A stretch of 64,000 bases of DNA, taken from Allomyces arbusculus (lineage: Eukaryota > Blastocladiomycota > Blastocladiomycetes > Blastocladiales > Blastocladiaceae). The notes below the pieces were generated by a model, which was not told the origin of the DNA, ran no database searches, and was given only the letters and a program-made list of their open reading frames with translations. This document shows positions 18,776 to 28,026 of the stretch, in pieces (within the stretch, counting starts at the first letter, position 1; the number at the start of each line of letters is the position of its first letter). The stretch is from positions 236,774 through 300,773 of the forward strand of contig JADHYV010000027.1 in NCBI GenBank assembly GCA_027604705.1. The letters are read 5' to 3'. The position numbers were made by a program, and so were the translations under genes.

Positions 18776-20932
18776 TTAGAGCGCACCGACCACCACGGCA
18801 AGCACCACGGCCACGACCGTCGCGACCATAACCACCGTCACGCCGCGCACCGTCTCCACCGAGCGCGCGGCCGCGTTCCCCGTCGTTGAATCCTTGCTGT
18901 CTTTGCCCGTGCTAGCCGAGTTGAGGGTCCCGCCCGTCCCGGCCGACGTCCCACCCGTTGAACTGGTGGAACCCGTCGTCGCCCCCGCCTTGGTTGTCGT
19001 CGTCGACGAGCTCGCATCCGGCGCCGGATCATACGCGCACCGCGTGTACTTCCCATCCGCCCCTACGACCTTCGCGACCGAGCACGACCCGAGCGCGTCG
19101 CGGCACCACCCCGCGCCATCAATCGTGCCGGTACACACGCACAGGCACTTGGCCTCGTCCCATACCCCATTCGCACACGTGCCCGTCGGGACCATACACT
19201 TGCCAGTCCCCGGATCCGTCAACGGCGGGACCGGTTCCGTCGCGGACGGCACGCGCACGGGACACCCGGCCGCACATGTCCCAAACACCGCGTCCGGGAA
19301 GTTGCACGTGCGCAGGACGCCGTCGTCGGCAACGCCATTGCCGTCATTGTCGAGTCCGTCGCAGACTTCGGTGCCGCGCGTGGTCAAACCTGGACACGTC
19401 AACCCGGCGTTCGACGAGGAAGTGATGGGCTGCGGGTTGCGCAACCAGGCGAGCATTTGCGCGTTCGAGACGACATAGACGTTGCCGAGTTTGCGCACCT
19501 TGTCGAGGAACGCACGCACCGTGTCAGACCGCGTCGGGTCGCCAAGCAACCACCCGGCATGGAGGTAGAGCCCAAACGGCGCGCGCGAGCCGTTGTAGTG
19601 TAGGTCGAAACTGCGCTCCAAGAGGTCGGTCAGGTTCCCACCCGAGAGGGGCGGGTCCATGACGGCATAGTCATTGCCCTCAGGGGTCACGAGCGAGTAC
19701 ATGGGCAGTTCCCAGACGCCGGGCGCCGACCACGTCGAGGGGGTCCCGTCGGGTTTGGGGATCGCAGCGGAACAGTCGCCGACGGCGCAGGTCACGGGCA
19801 AGCCCGCATCAAGCGTAAACGGCCAGAGCGTCTTGCCGGCGACGGGCGTGACCGTCATCGACGAGTCGTAGCTGAAGTTGAGCGCGCGGATCGTGTCGAT
19901 GGCCATGGTCGTGATGTTCAAGTAGGGCGCGCGGAACCCTTGGATCGCCGACCGCGGGATCATGGAGAGCGCGCCCAAACTCGCCGCCAAATTCGAAATC
20001 TCGGCCTTTGTCGACGGTACGACGTGCGAAAACGTATGGTCGGCAATTTCGTGGCCCGCCGCGTAGAGCGTCTGCACGGCATGCCAGTCCGTGTACTGCG
20101 CCGACACGTAGTAGGTGCCCTTGGCCCCGCACCCGTCCGGATTCGTGATCCCCTGCAACAGCTGCGTCGTCGGCGCGTAGGTCACGGCATTCACGGCATC
20201 GTCAAACGTGATGGTGATAAACTGCGGCACTTGGCTGGGATCGAGGCCAGCGGGCGGGCGGTTCTGTGCGCACTGGCAGTTGGGCAACTTGCACGTCGTC
20301 GCATCGCACGTGTACCACGGCACCGTCTCGCGCGTCGAGTAGTACGCCGCGTAGTTGATTTGTCGCCGTTCGCGCGTGCCGGCATTGTCGCGCTCGATCG
20401 GGAACGACGCGGTGCGCGCCGCCCCCAGACCAACACCGCACCCGGCCGCGTGCTCGTCGGCGGCCACGCGCAGCTTGGCGAGGTACTCGGCGGCAACACC
20501 CGCATCGAGTCCCGCTAGAACCGCTGCCGACGGATCCGTTGCAGCCGTGGGGTTACGCACGGGCACGGCCGCGCGTCGCGAATGTGCGTCGTGCGTGATC
20601 GAGCCCGTCGGGTCGGCGACATCAAACACGTGCAAGCCAATCGCCACGGCGATCGCGAGCACCGTCAGGATTGTGAGAACGGGCGGCGGGGTCACGGCAC
20701 CCGACGACGAGCGGGCAGGGTTGGCGCGAGCGGATCCGGTCGCCGTGGCGGTCGACTTGGTTGCCTTGGCGGCGGCAGCAGCGGCACGCGATTCATAGTC
20801 GGCGCGCGGAACCGGGGTCGCTTCGATCGTGCTTGCGCGCGACCGCCGCTCGGGCGGGGCCGCGGAGCTGCTGCTCGACCCGCTGCCCGCGTCCGAGCTG
20901 GATCTGGTCTTGCGCGAGCGTCTGCCGGGCAT
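18776..20932 (-). CDS. Membrane-anchored CE4 chitin/polysaccharide deacetylase
   Basis: Single-exon gene of 718 aa, start at the ATG at 20932 (MPGRRSRK). CE4 enzymes remove N-acetyl groups from chitin or similar polymers. Order of parts: a Ser/Ala-rich basic N-terminus; one membrane helix at about 85-105 (VLTILTVLAIAVAIGLHVF); a Cys-rich patch near 205-225; a NodB domain at about 235-500; a second Cys-rich region at about 535-640; a Thr/Ser/Gly-rich stalk; and a hydrophobic C-terminus like a GPI-attachment signal. NodB motifs are TFDDAVN (motif 1, Asp pair), DHTFSH (motif 2, metal-binding His), GFRAPYL (motif 3) and LHAGWLL (motif 4). The TFDDAVN..GTYYVS spacing resembles animal chitin deacetylases more than the usual fungal ones. 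A single MopE-like motif, CDGLDNDGNG, follows the catalytic domain. Confidence 0.85.
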   Translation of the reverse strand: MPGRRSRKTRSSSDAGSGSSSSSAAPPERRSRASTIEATPVPRADYESRAAAAAAKATKSTATATGSARANPARSSSGAVTPPPVLTILTVLAIAVAIGLHVFDVADPTGSITHDAHSRRAAVPVRNPTAATDPSAAVLAGLDAGVAAEYLAKLRVAADEHAAGCGVGLGAARTASFPIERDNAGTRERRQINYAAYYSTRETVPWYTCDATTCKLPNCQCAQNRPPAGLDPSQVPQFITITFDDAVNAVTYAPTTQLLQGITNPDGCGAKGTYYVSAQYTDWHAVQTLYAAGHEIADHTFSHVVPSTKAEISNLAASLGALSMIPRSAIQGFRAPYLNITTMAIDTIRALNFSYDSSMTVTPVAGKTLWPFTLDAGLPVTCAVGDCSAAIPKPDGTPSTWSAPGVWELPMYSLVTPEGNDYAVMDPPLSGGNLTDLLERSFDLHYNGSRAPFGLYLHAGWLLGDPTRSDTVRAFLDKVRKLGNVYVVSNAQMLAWLRNPQPITSSSNAGLTCPGLTTRGTEVCDGLDNDGNGVADDGVLRTCNFPDAVFGTCAAGCPVRVPSATEPVPPLTDPGTGKCMVPTGTCANGVWDEAKCLCVCTGTIDGAGWCRDALGSCSVAKVVGADGKYTRCAYDPAPDASSSTTTTKAGATTGSTSSTGGTSAGTGGTLNSASTGKDSKDSTTGNAAARSVETVRGVTVVMVATVVAVVLAVVVGAL

Positions 20933-22055
20933 CGTTGGTCGGTGGGTGCTGTGGAGAGGGGGGTCAGGCACGCGTCGAGGTGAACAAGCTCGAGGAAATT
21001 GGCACAAACCCTCGCGAAAACGGTCGGATCAGGGCAGCGGTTGGGTTCGATAATGTCGTTTGGGCCGTATTCAGCGTCGTGGAGCGGTCGCGAGGCCGGT
21101 TCGTGATGATTGACGCGTGGTCGCTAGAGAAAACGCGTCGAATGAGGAGAGGAGCGAGGGCAGCTGCAGCAGGGCGTGCGCGGCGTGGTGGGCCGTCGAC
21201 CCCCGCTCCAACCAAACGGCCACAGATGCGTTTTCGCGGCTCTCGCGGTTCGCACGGTGCGCGTGCGGGCAAGGCTGGCGCCGTGCCGCGGTGGGGGAGG
21301 AGGTGGAGGAAGAAAGGAGGAGGGAGACATTTCGCAAAGGGAACGCGGTCACATGCACGCTAATGAAGAGCGCAAATCGCCCGATGTCTCGCGGCATCAA
21401 ATCCATCCATCGCAGCGCGTTTGCTCGTTTCCCTGCCTTCGTGCCATGCCATCCTGCCATCCTCAGCCGATGCAGCACTGAAACTCGCTTTTTGCCCGCA
21501 CCTTCGCATCCCCACGTGTCGGTCGGGGCAGTCCTGGCCACCAACCGCGTCACGATGGTCACGAATCCCGGCGCTGGCCGATGATGAGGCCGGGATTGTG
21601 TCCTGGCCGCCTGCCGCACCATGGGCGACCATGCGAGCGGGAGAGGGAATCCTGCGCGCGCCCTGGCACTGCCCGCCCCACACCGCCGCCATGACCACGC
21701 CCAAAACGCGCTGCGACGCGTCGTGTCGCGTCGCGTTCGTTGCGCCACACCACCACCACTGCCACGTCGGCACGGTGACAGAGGAACAGAGAGAGGGAGA
21801 GCACCAAGGAATCGCCAAGGCAGTCATGATTACCGACGTTTAGCACACAAAGAACGAAAGAGCCGAGGGCGCGGCAGCCGACCGGCGGCGCACGCGCGCG
21901 GCGCGCCCAGCTTGGGACAACAACAGATGATGGATGGGGCACCGTGGACAGACGAGAACGAGAATGAGAAAGACAGAGAAAACATGGGTCGCGCGCCGTC
22001 CGACACGGCGCGCAGCAAACCACAGCTAGCAACGAGAGGTTGGACGCGAGCGCGC
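20933..22055. other. Gene-free stretch upstream of the CE4 gene
   Basis: About 1.1 kb. Long GC-rich open frames occur on both strands but none shows a domain, and they overlap each other. It should contain the CE4 promoter and the 3' flank of the gene at 22056. Confidence 0.45.
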
Positions 22056-22676
22056 TCAGAGCGCCGTGGGCGCGATGGCGACGCCGGCCGACGCGACGAG
22101 AACGTGCAGCATTTCGCGGAAGGCCATGATCTCGGCGTGCAGCGTGCGCACCTTTTCCGAGTTGGAGGTCCAGGTCTAGTGGGCGGAGCAGCACAGAGGA
22201 TGGTGAGCACGGACTGCGCCCGTGGAGCAAGCATGGTTCAAAGAAGGCGGGACACGTACTTGACGCAGCTGCGAGAGCTCGGCGCCCCTGGCGTCGTCGA
22301 CCACGTCCATGGACGCGCCGTCCCCCCGGTGATCGAGCACGTTGCAGAGCGAGACGAGACGCGCAGCCCTTTCGCGGCACGTCGTGCGCAGCGAGCGCAA
22401 CGAGTCGCGCGCGAGCACGACAGCCGGGTCAGAAGCAGTTGCAGTGCGCAGGGACTGCACGACGAGCCGGATTTCGTTGACGAGGTGGAGCGTGGACTGG
22501 AGGTGCGTGAGGCCTTCGGTGGCGGGGTCGGCTGGCGGGTCGGTGCGGCTGGCGGGTGCTTGTGCAGGTGCGGGAGCGGCGTCGGGGCGGGCAGCTGGCG
22601 GCGCGGCGGCCGCGGTCGTCGTCGAGGAGGCAGTTGCTTGGGCCGCGGCGGCGAACAAGGCGGTGGTGGCCGACAT
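22056..22676 (-). CDS. Small helical protein of unknown function
   Basis: Two exons, 22260-22676 and 22056-22175, with an 84-nt GT..AG intron, encode 178 aa from the ATG at 22676 (MSATTALF). The first 45 residues are Ala/Pro/Thr-rich and look disordered. The rest is predicted helical, with heptad-like leucine spacing (LHLVNEIRLVVQSLR, DSLRSLRTTCRERAARLVSL, KVRTLHAEIMAFREMLHVLV). The intron falls after SQLRQ and restores a continuous helix. I do not recognise the family with confidence. A disordered start followed by paired helices is seen in some Mediator subunits (Med30-like), but that is only a guess. It shares a 474-bp divergent promoter region with the DUF4050 gene. Confidence 0.6.
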
Positions 22677-23149
22677 GGTTGATGGTTGATGATGGTGGAT
22701 GGTGGGCGTGTCGAGTGTGCTTGGTGGGGTGTGACTGTGGGTGTGTCTTCGCTTTTTGAGCGCGAGCGCGGGAGGGTGCGGGAGAGCGCAGACCGGGCGC
22801 ACACGGCCGTCCGATCACGACGGGCGGTTCCCCGGCTGGCCTGCGGTGGAGGTGCGGTGGGCGATCACATGGCACCTGCATGGCGTGGCGCAGTCACTGC
22901 TGGAGTGAAAACGACGGGTCCGCATCGCGCGTCGGCAACGACACCGCGGCACACTCCAACCACCCTCCCCCACTTTCACCATCTTCACCATCGACCTCGC
23001 GCGCGTCGGCCGTCCCTGCTCTTCAACCTCCTCGACGGCGTCGACGGCGCAGCTACGGCCGGCCATTCATGACCGACCGCGACCGGGACTGCCCGCAACC
23101 GCACGCTCCACCATCCTGCACAACGGCGCACACGGCTGCAACCATCACC
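22677..23149. other. Divergent promoter region
   Basis: 474 bp between the starts of the helical protein gene (minus) and the DUF4050 gene (plus). In-frame codons upstream of the 23150 ATG could extend that protein, but they do not resemble the family. Confidence 0.45.
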
Positions 23150-24028
23150 ATGACGACCAACGCATCCATCGTGACAACCTCTGCCAAGGCCGACTCGGCG
23201 CTCGACCTTGCTGCCGCTGCGCCTGCCAACCCGTCCGCGCCAACACCCGTCGCTGCTGCTGCCGCACCCGCTGCCGACAATGATTACGCCGCCATCGACC
23301 GCGATAACGACCCCGACACATCTTCCTCTGTACATGATCCGCTCGTCGTCGCCATTACCACCGTCGCATCCCCGCCGCCTCCGCCACCGAGGCCCGCCGC
23401 TCCGCCGGACCCGCCATTGACGGGCGTCACGCACTGGCACGCGCAGCGCGCACGGTGGCTGGCACCCCCGCCGGTAGACGCGACTCCTGCCCCCGCAGCA
23501 GCGGCGGCGGCTGCTGCACCGCGCCTAAAACCCGTCACGCTCCCAAAGGAAGCCTACCTGTTTGCCTACCACAAGCTCGTCCACGAGGGCCTCCCACTCG
23601 TTGGCGACCGGCGCCTCCCGCTGCCCGTTTTGCTCGAGCTCATGGTGGACGGGTGGCGGAGCGAAGGTACCCTTCTCTCCCAACGCCAACGCGCAGCTTT
23701 TGGAGGACGCACGCGCTGATGGATGCATATCCTAGGCCTGCTCCCGCCCGCGAACCCGGACACGATGCTCCCGTCGTCCCCAACCTCGTCGCAATTCTCT
23801 GGGTCGTGCATGGCCCCGCGCCGCACTGCCGAGGTCGTCCGTGCGCCCCCACCGTCGTCGGTCCCGTCGCGCGCGCTCGACTGGTTATTGCATTTGGGGG
23901 CCGTACTGGTGCGCGGGATGGCAACGCTGTCGAGGCCGTTTTCGTTGAGCCCGCAGGTGATTGTAGGGAGGTCCCGCACAGGGCGCGAGGCCGCGGTGCG
24001 CAGCGAGTTGGAGGTCGTGGGCATGTGA
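23150..24028 (+). CDS. DUF4050 / Gag1-like clamp domain protein
   Basis: Exons 23150-23666 and 23736-24028, with a 69-nt intron, give 269 aa. The recognisable part lies at about residues 124-180: LPKEAYLFAYHKLVHEGLPL, then VGDRRLPLPVLLELMVDGWR and SEGLLPP, the last three residues restored across the splice. This matches the fungal DUF4050 domain, in which an AY..AH..L..GLP core is followed by RRIPLPVLLE..V.GW. The N-terminal 120 residues are Ala/Pro/Asp-rich and disordered. The C-terminal part after the domain is Pro/Ser-rich without a known motif. The start is the ATG at 23150; an in-frame ATG at 23069 is possible. Biochemical function is not established from sequence. Confidence 0.7.
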
Positions 24029-24616
24029 TGCGGTCGGAGCGGAGGGTGGAGAGGGGGCGGGTGCGTGGTGCGGATGCGGGAGCGCATGCGAGGTTGCGGT
24101 ATCAGCGTGTATTCTTTTTTTTTTTTTTTTTTCATCTCGGATGCGAAGCTGCGTCGAGCCGGCTTCGCGCATGTATGTGATGTGGCCCACATCGGATTGG
24201 TTTTTGCACGCGTCGCGTCGGTGCTTTGGCTTCGTGATCGTTTCTCTTTTTCATTTTTTTCATGAGCCCAGCGGTGGGCTCAGGTTGGTACGCGTCCTGG
24301 CGAGCGACAATGGATGGACCGTGTAAGGTGGAGCATGAGCGTGGTCTGGCCGTGCGAGGAGCGAAAAGACACGTTTGGATCCGGCGCGCCGTCGCGTCGG
24401 GGAAGTCGTCGTTGTAGAGTTGGAAAATAGATCAGTCGTTTGGGAACATCTTGCTGGACCAGTCCCGTTGCTGACGCTGCAGCGGAGTCCGCTTCCCACC
24501 AGATATCCGCATTCACGACAACACAAAATAACGCCTTGTTCCCGATCGAACAACAACGGCGCGCGCGGCGGTCCGCGACACTCCAACACCAAGACTCAAA
24601 GACCCTGGCGACCAGG
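24029..24616. other. Convergent intergenic region
   Basis: 588 bp between the DUF4050 gene (plus) and the GOT1 gene (minus). It contains an 18-T run and other T-rich tracts, probably 3' untranslated sequence. No gene is supported. Confidence 0.5.
24115..24132 (+). repeat. Poly-T run of 18
   Basis: Uninterrupted run of 18 T about 90 bp past the DUF4050 stop, unusual in this GC-rich DNA. It could be a mononucleotide microsatellite or the poly(A) relic of a retro-inserted sequence read on the other strand. Confidence 0.8.
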
Positions 24617-25422
24617 CTACACGGGAAACCGCGTGCCCGCGAGTCGGTCCACGACCTGCACGAGAGAGAAGAGAACAGCATCGCGTCAGTCCAGTGTCCT
24701 CGCGACCCACACCCACGTAAACAAACCCGTCGCAAACGACACGCACATGCGTCACGCCCGGCGCCGACAAGACGGGCCCGATTACGGGCACGCGCCGCAG
24801 GAACGCCACGACCACGGGGAAGAAGTCGCTACACGGACACCAACGTCAGCATTTCGTACTCGCACCGCATCGTACAGACATACCCAAACAAGTTGATGAA
24901 CCCAAACGCCTCGACGATGATCCCAATCACGGGCCACCCGAGAAAGACCATTAACACGCCCGAAAAGAAGCAGATACTGCCGCGCAGCTTGTTGCGGCGC
25001 GCAAAGAACGCGACCGTCTTGGTCAACCCAATGAGCATGGTCACGCCGCCAATGAACAGCACCTAGTACGGGAACGGGATCGTTTGGGCGTGTCAGATCA
25101 ACACGGCGAGAACGTGACGGGCTTACAGGGCGTACGTTGCCGATGGCGAGCAACCCGCCGTCCATGAACAAGATCATCCCGAGGAGCAGGAACAGGGCGC
25201 CAAAGCCCGTGAGCCCGGCGCCGATTTCTGAGCACGGGGTGGATGATCACGGCGTCGTGAGCTGTCTTGTTCGATTCATTGACCGATTTGTGCACGGAGC
25301 GGTGCGCGTCGCGGCTCCACTTGCAGCAGTATCGGAAAGCGACCAAACGGCCACGAACGAGGTAGAAATGGTCGGCTCTGGTTGATGGTCGTACTTTGCG
25401 AGTCGGACATCCACGTTGCCAT
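24617..25422 (-). CDS. GOT1: Golgi transport protein GOT1
   Basis: Five exons, 25395-25422, 25136-25227, 24884-25062, 24747-24828 and 24617-24655, give 139 aa. This is the usual length for Got1, a four-helix membrane protein of early Golgi/COPII transport. The assembled protein starts MATWMSDSQKIGAGLTGFG, as in Got1B homologues (..TQKIGMGLTGFG..). Then come LLAIGNVLFIGGVTMLIGL, the block GWPVIGIIVEAFGF, and FFPVVVAFLRRVPVIGPVL. It ends THVVDRLAGTRFPV, aligning with the VDK.. end of the human protein. All four introns (67-167 nt) are GT..AG and keep phase. No single open frame shows more than half of the protein. The first exon encodes only nine residues. Confidence 0.92.
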
Positions 25423-25770
25423 GGTCGTCTTGTGTCGGTTCGTTGAAGTTGGTCGAGATTGAGTTCACAAGAGAATCGGCTGAACGACGAGCGCGCGTTG
25501 GCCACACAATGCAGGTCCACCAAACGTCCAAGAGCGTGCAGCTGCAGCAAGTTACGTGGGGTTGCGAGCTTCGGGTGATCGTGAAGCGTGCTGGCAGCGT
25601 ATCATGACCTACATGTTCTGCTTCTTTAACAGAACCGCTTGCACAGACAATAAACCTGTTCGGAGAGCTGGCAGCTTCTTGCATTTGCTGGCTGGCGTTT
25701 CATCCAACATCTTGACGTGGCGACTCTGTTGAACTTATCCTCGTGGAAAAAGTCATCGGGCCACATCGGC
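25423..25770. other. Upstream of GOT1
   Basis: 348 bp between the GOT1 start and the tRNA terminator. No coding sequence is supported. It should hold the GOT1 promoter. Confidence 0.45.
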
Positions 25771-25775
25771 AAAAA
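25771..25775 (-). terminator. RNA polymerase III terminator (T5)
   Basis: Five T on the minus strand, about 20 nt past the 3' end of the tRNA gene, in the right place for Pol III termination. Confidence 0.6.
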
Positions 25776-25795
25776 GTGCCAATGCCGACTTATTC

Positions 25796-25870
25796 TGTCA
25801 GCGCCCAGGTTCGAACTGGGGACCTTCTGCGTGTGAGGCAGATGTGATAAACCGACTACACCACGCTGAC
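25796..25870 (-). tRNA. tRNA-Val (anticodon CAC)
   Basis: Folds as a standard cloverleaf without intron. The acceptor stem pairs GTCAGCG with CGCTGAC and has discriminator A. The anticodon arm is TCTGC-CTCACAC-GCAGA, giving anticodon CAC. The T arm is CCCAG-TTCGAAC-CTGGG. The A box (TGGTGTAGTCGG) and B box (AGTTCGAACCT) of a Pol III internal promoter are present. Confidence 0.95.
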
Positions 25871-25948
25871 ATGGACACGAGTCCACTTTATTGTATCTGA
25901 CCCAGCCTACCAAACTGACCACACGCAAATATTATCCACCCCTTAAAA

Positions 25949-27311
25949 TCACATCGCCACCGTCTCAAAGCCGGCCATCAACGCATTCAACTTCTCCTCC
26001 TCAGCCTTGGTCAACGTGCGCCGCTTTTTGGGCCGCGCCAACTCGTCCAAATCCTCATCCTCGTCCTGATCAATCTCCACAACCAACCCCTTGGGAGCCG
26101 TCGCCAACTTGCCCGTCGCCGTCCCCACGCGCTTCCCGCCGGCACGCTTGCCCTTGCCTTTGCTCTTCGCCTTGAGCTGCCGCGCGCGGTCGCCGTGGTA
26201 CGCCAACTCAGCGTCGCCCATGAGTGCCGTGAGTGCGGCAGTCGCACCAAATTTCTCGCGCACGGTCGATGCGGAAATGGCCGACACGACGTCAGCGGCG
26301 AGCGGTGTCGTGTATTCGATGTAGGTGGCGAGGTCGGTCGGGGTGATGACTTTGATGGCGCCGTAGGGTTCAAAGAAGGGCTATGCGCATCGAAGCGCGG
26401 ATTAGTCGTGGTTCGGTCGCGACGTGCAGCGACGAAGAAAGCGGTGAATGTACCCTCAGCAAAGCCTTGGTCGCGACCGCGGCAGCAGCACCCGTCACAG
26501 CGACGACGCACCCGGGCGTGTACCCGAGTTTCATCGTCGCGTCGGTGGATGCGGCAGCTGCCGGAGCTGCGGAACTGGGCGCGACGATGTCGGCAAGGAC
26601 CGTCGGCTCGTCGTTACGTGTGCGTTTCCTGGAGGTCGCCGAGGATGCGGTCGTCGTGGCAGTCACAGGCGTGGGCTTGGGTTTCGGAACATCCATGGAC
26701 CGGCTATCGATTCAGCATCCTCGCATCAGTCGCTGATTCTCAGACCAGATCCAACCCGCGAGGAATACACACATTTTGTACACCACCCTGAACGGCTCCC
26801 CATTATACACGTGCCCCTTGAACGCGACCGCGCGCTCGGCACCCGCCTCCTCGACAAACCGCACGACCGCGGCGGTCCCACGCTTATTCGTCACGTTGAA
26901 CTCCTTGATCGCGCCAAACTGCTCAAAGTGTGCGCGCAACTCATTCGCGGCAATGCCCAATGGCAAGTCCGACACGTGCACGGCGCTGAAATCCACGACC
27001 GAGTCGAGCGCGATCACGGGCCGTAAATCCCGCCGGCGGGCGGACGTGCAGTCCGGGTCGGTTTCGAGGACCGAAGAGGCGCGGATGGCGGCGACGACGG
27101 CGTTGACATTGCCGAGCGCCAGTTTTTTGATGCGCGAGTAGGTGAGCAGCGCCGAGAGGGGGACCCAGGACTTGTCGGTCGTGGTGGATGCGGATGGGAC
27201 GGGGGACAAGTACTTGGCGACGTGCGCGGCGAGCGAGGGCAGGTGCGCGTCGGAAAAGTAGAATTCGAGCAGACGCCGCAGTTGCAGCTGCGTGAGCGTG
27301 TGCGAGGCCAT
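25949..27311 (-). CDS. La protein (Lhp1/Sla1-type RNA chaperone)
   Basis: Three exons, 26773-27311, 26454-26703 and 25949-26380, give 406 aa, the usual length of genuine La. Introns are 69 and 73 nt. La binds the 3' oligo-U ends of Pol III transcripts in the nucleus and protects pre-tRNAs. Exon 1 carries the La motif (QLQLRRLLEFYFSDAHLPS, residues about 8-95) and RRM1 (VHVSDLPLGIAANELRAHFE..FGAIKEFNV). Exons 2-3 carry a second RRM-like fold (PGCVVAVTG..PFFEPYGAIKVI..ATYIEY), then a Lys/Arg/Gly-rich tail (KAKSKGKGKRAGGKR) and a nuclear-signal-like PKKRR. The La motif and the second RRM lie in separate open frames and look like two genes until joined. A tRNA gene lies just beyond the 3' end. 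Confidence 0.87.
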
Positions 27312-28026
27312 GATTGGTGGTAACAGGGTCGAGTTTCGGATTGAGAGTCGCTTGATCAAAGAGTAGGCGCGCCGAGTGGGCACGTATCCGATTCGATGTC
27401 GTGGTTGCAGCGAGTTGATTTGTCGTGGCGCTCAAAGGTGATCGATCACTCATGATCACAGAAATGCGGGAAGGGAGTGGGGGTGCGGCTGCGCGCTCGT
27501 CACAGGACTCGGCGTGATGCGTTGCTGAGCATTTCGTCCACTTGGCTCCACACACGCGATCTCGACTCCAGCTGATCTCCACAACGATCAACGGCTGCAC
27601 ACCGTCGCTGATTTCCCCACCGCAGTCTCGTCGAAAAACTGGAGCACCCTTATATATTTCGTGTGTATATTCTTTTAAGCCGCTCATTCAAACGCGCGCG
27701 ATCCGGTCCAGGGTCGCAACGAAACCCAATGCCAAGAAACCAAACCCAGAAACAAGAACAGAAACAAAACACGCAACGATCGAAACCAAAAGAACGATTG
27801 ATGAAGGAAGAGAGTGAGAGAAAACAGCGGGCGCACCGTCCAGCAACGCCCGCCCGCCAAAAGGAGGGGATGATGAGCAAACGGGTCAAATCTTGAGGGA
27901 CAGAACAGAACATGACGAGAACGAAGGGAAAGCGCAACGATTGACAAGAGGAGGGGAATGCCAACGAACAGTCGAGAAAAAAGCGGAGAAACAAACTGAG
28001 CACACAAACACCGCGCACTCCGATGC
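27312..28026. other. Intergenic, upstream of La
   Basis: 715 bp between the La start and the 3' end of the bZIP gene at 28027. It includes an A-rich stretch near 27720-27800. No gene is supported. Confidence 0.45.

Noticed and set aside
21559-22380. 273-codon minus-strand frame
   Set aside because: Overlaps the spliced helical protein in another frame. The spliced model explains the region better.
25949-26696. Separate gene for the second half of La
   Set aside because: Its first ATG (26696) lies just inside the acceptor exon. Joining to the La-motif exon is in phase and gives a complete La protein.
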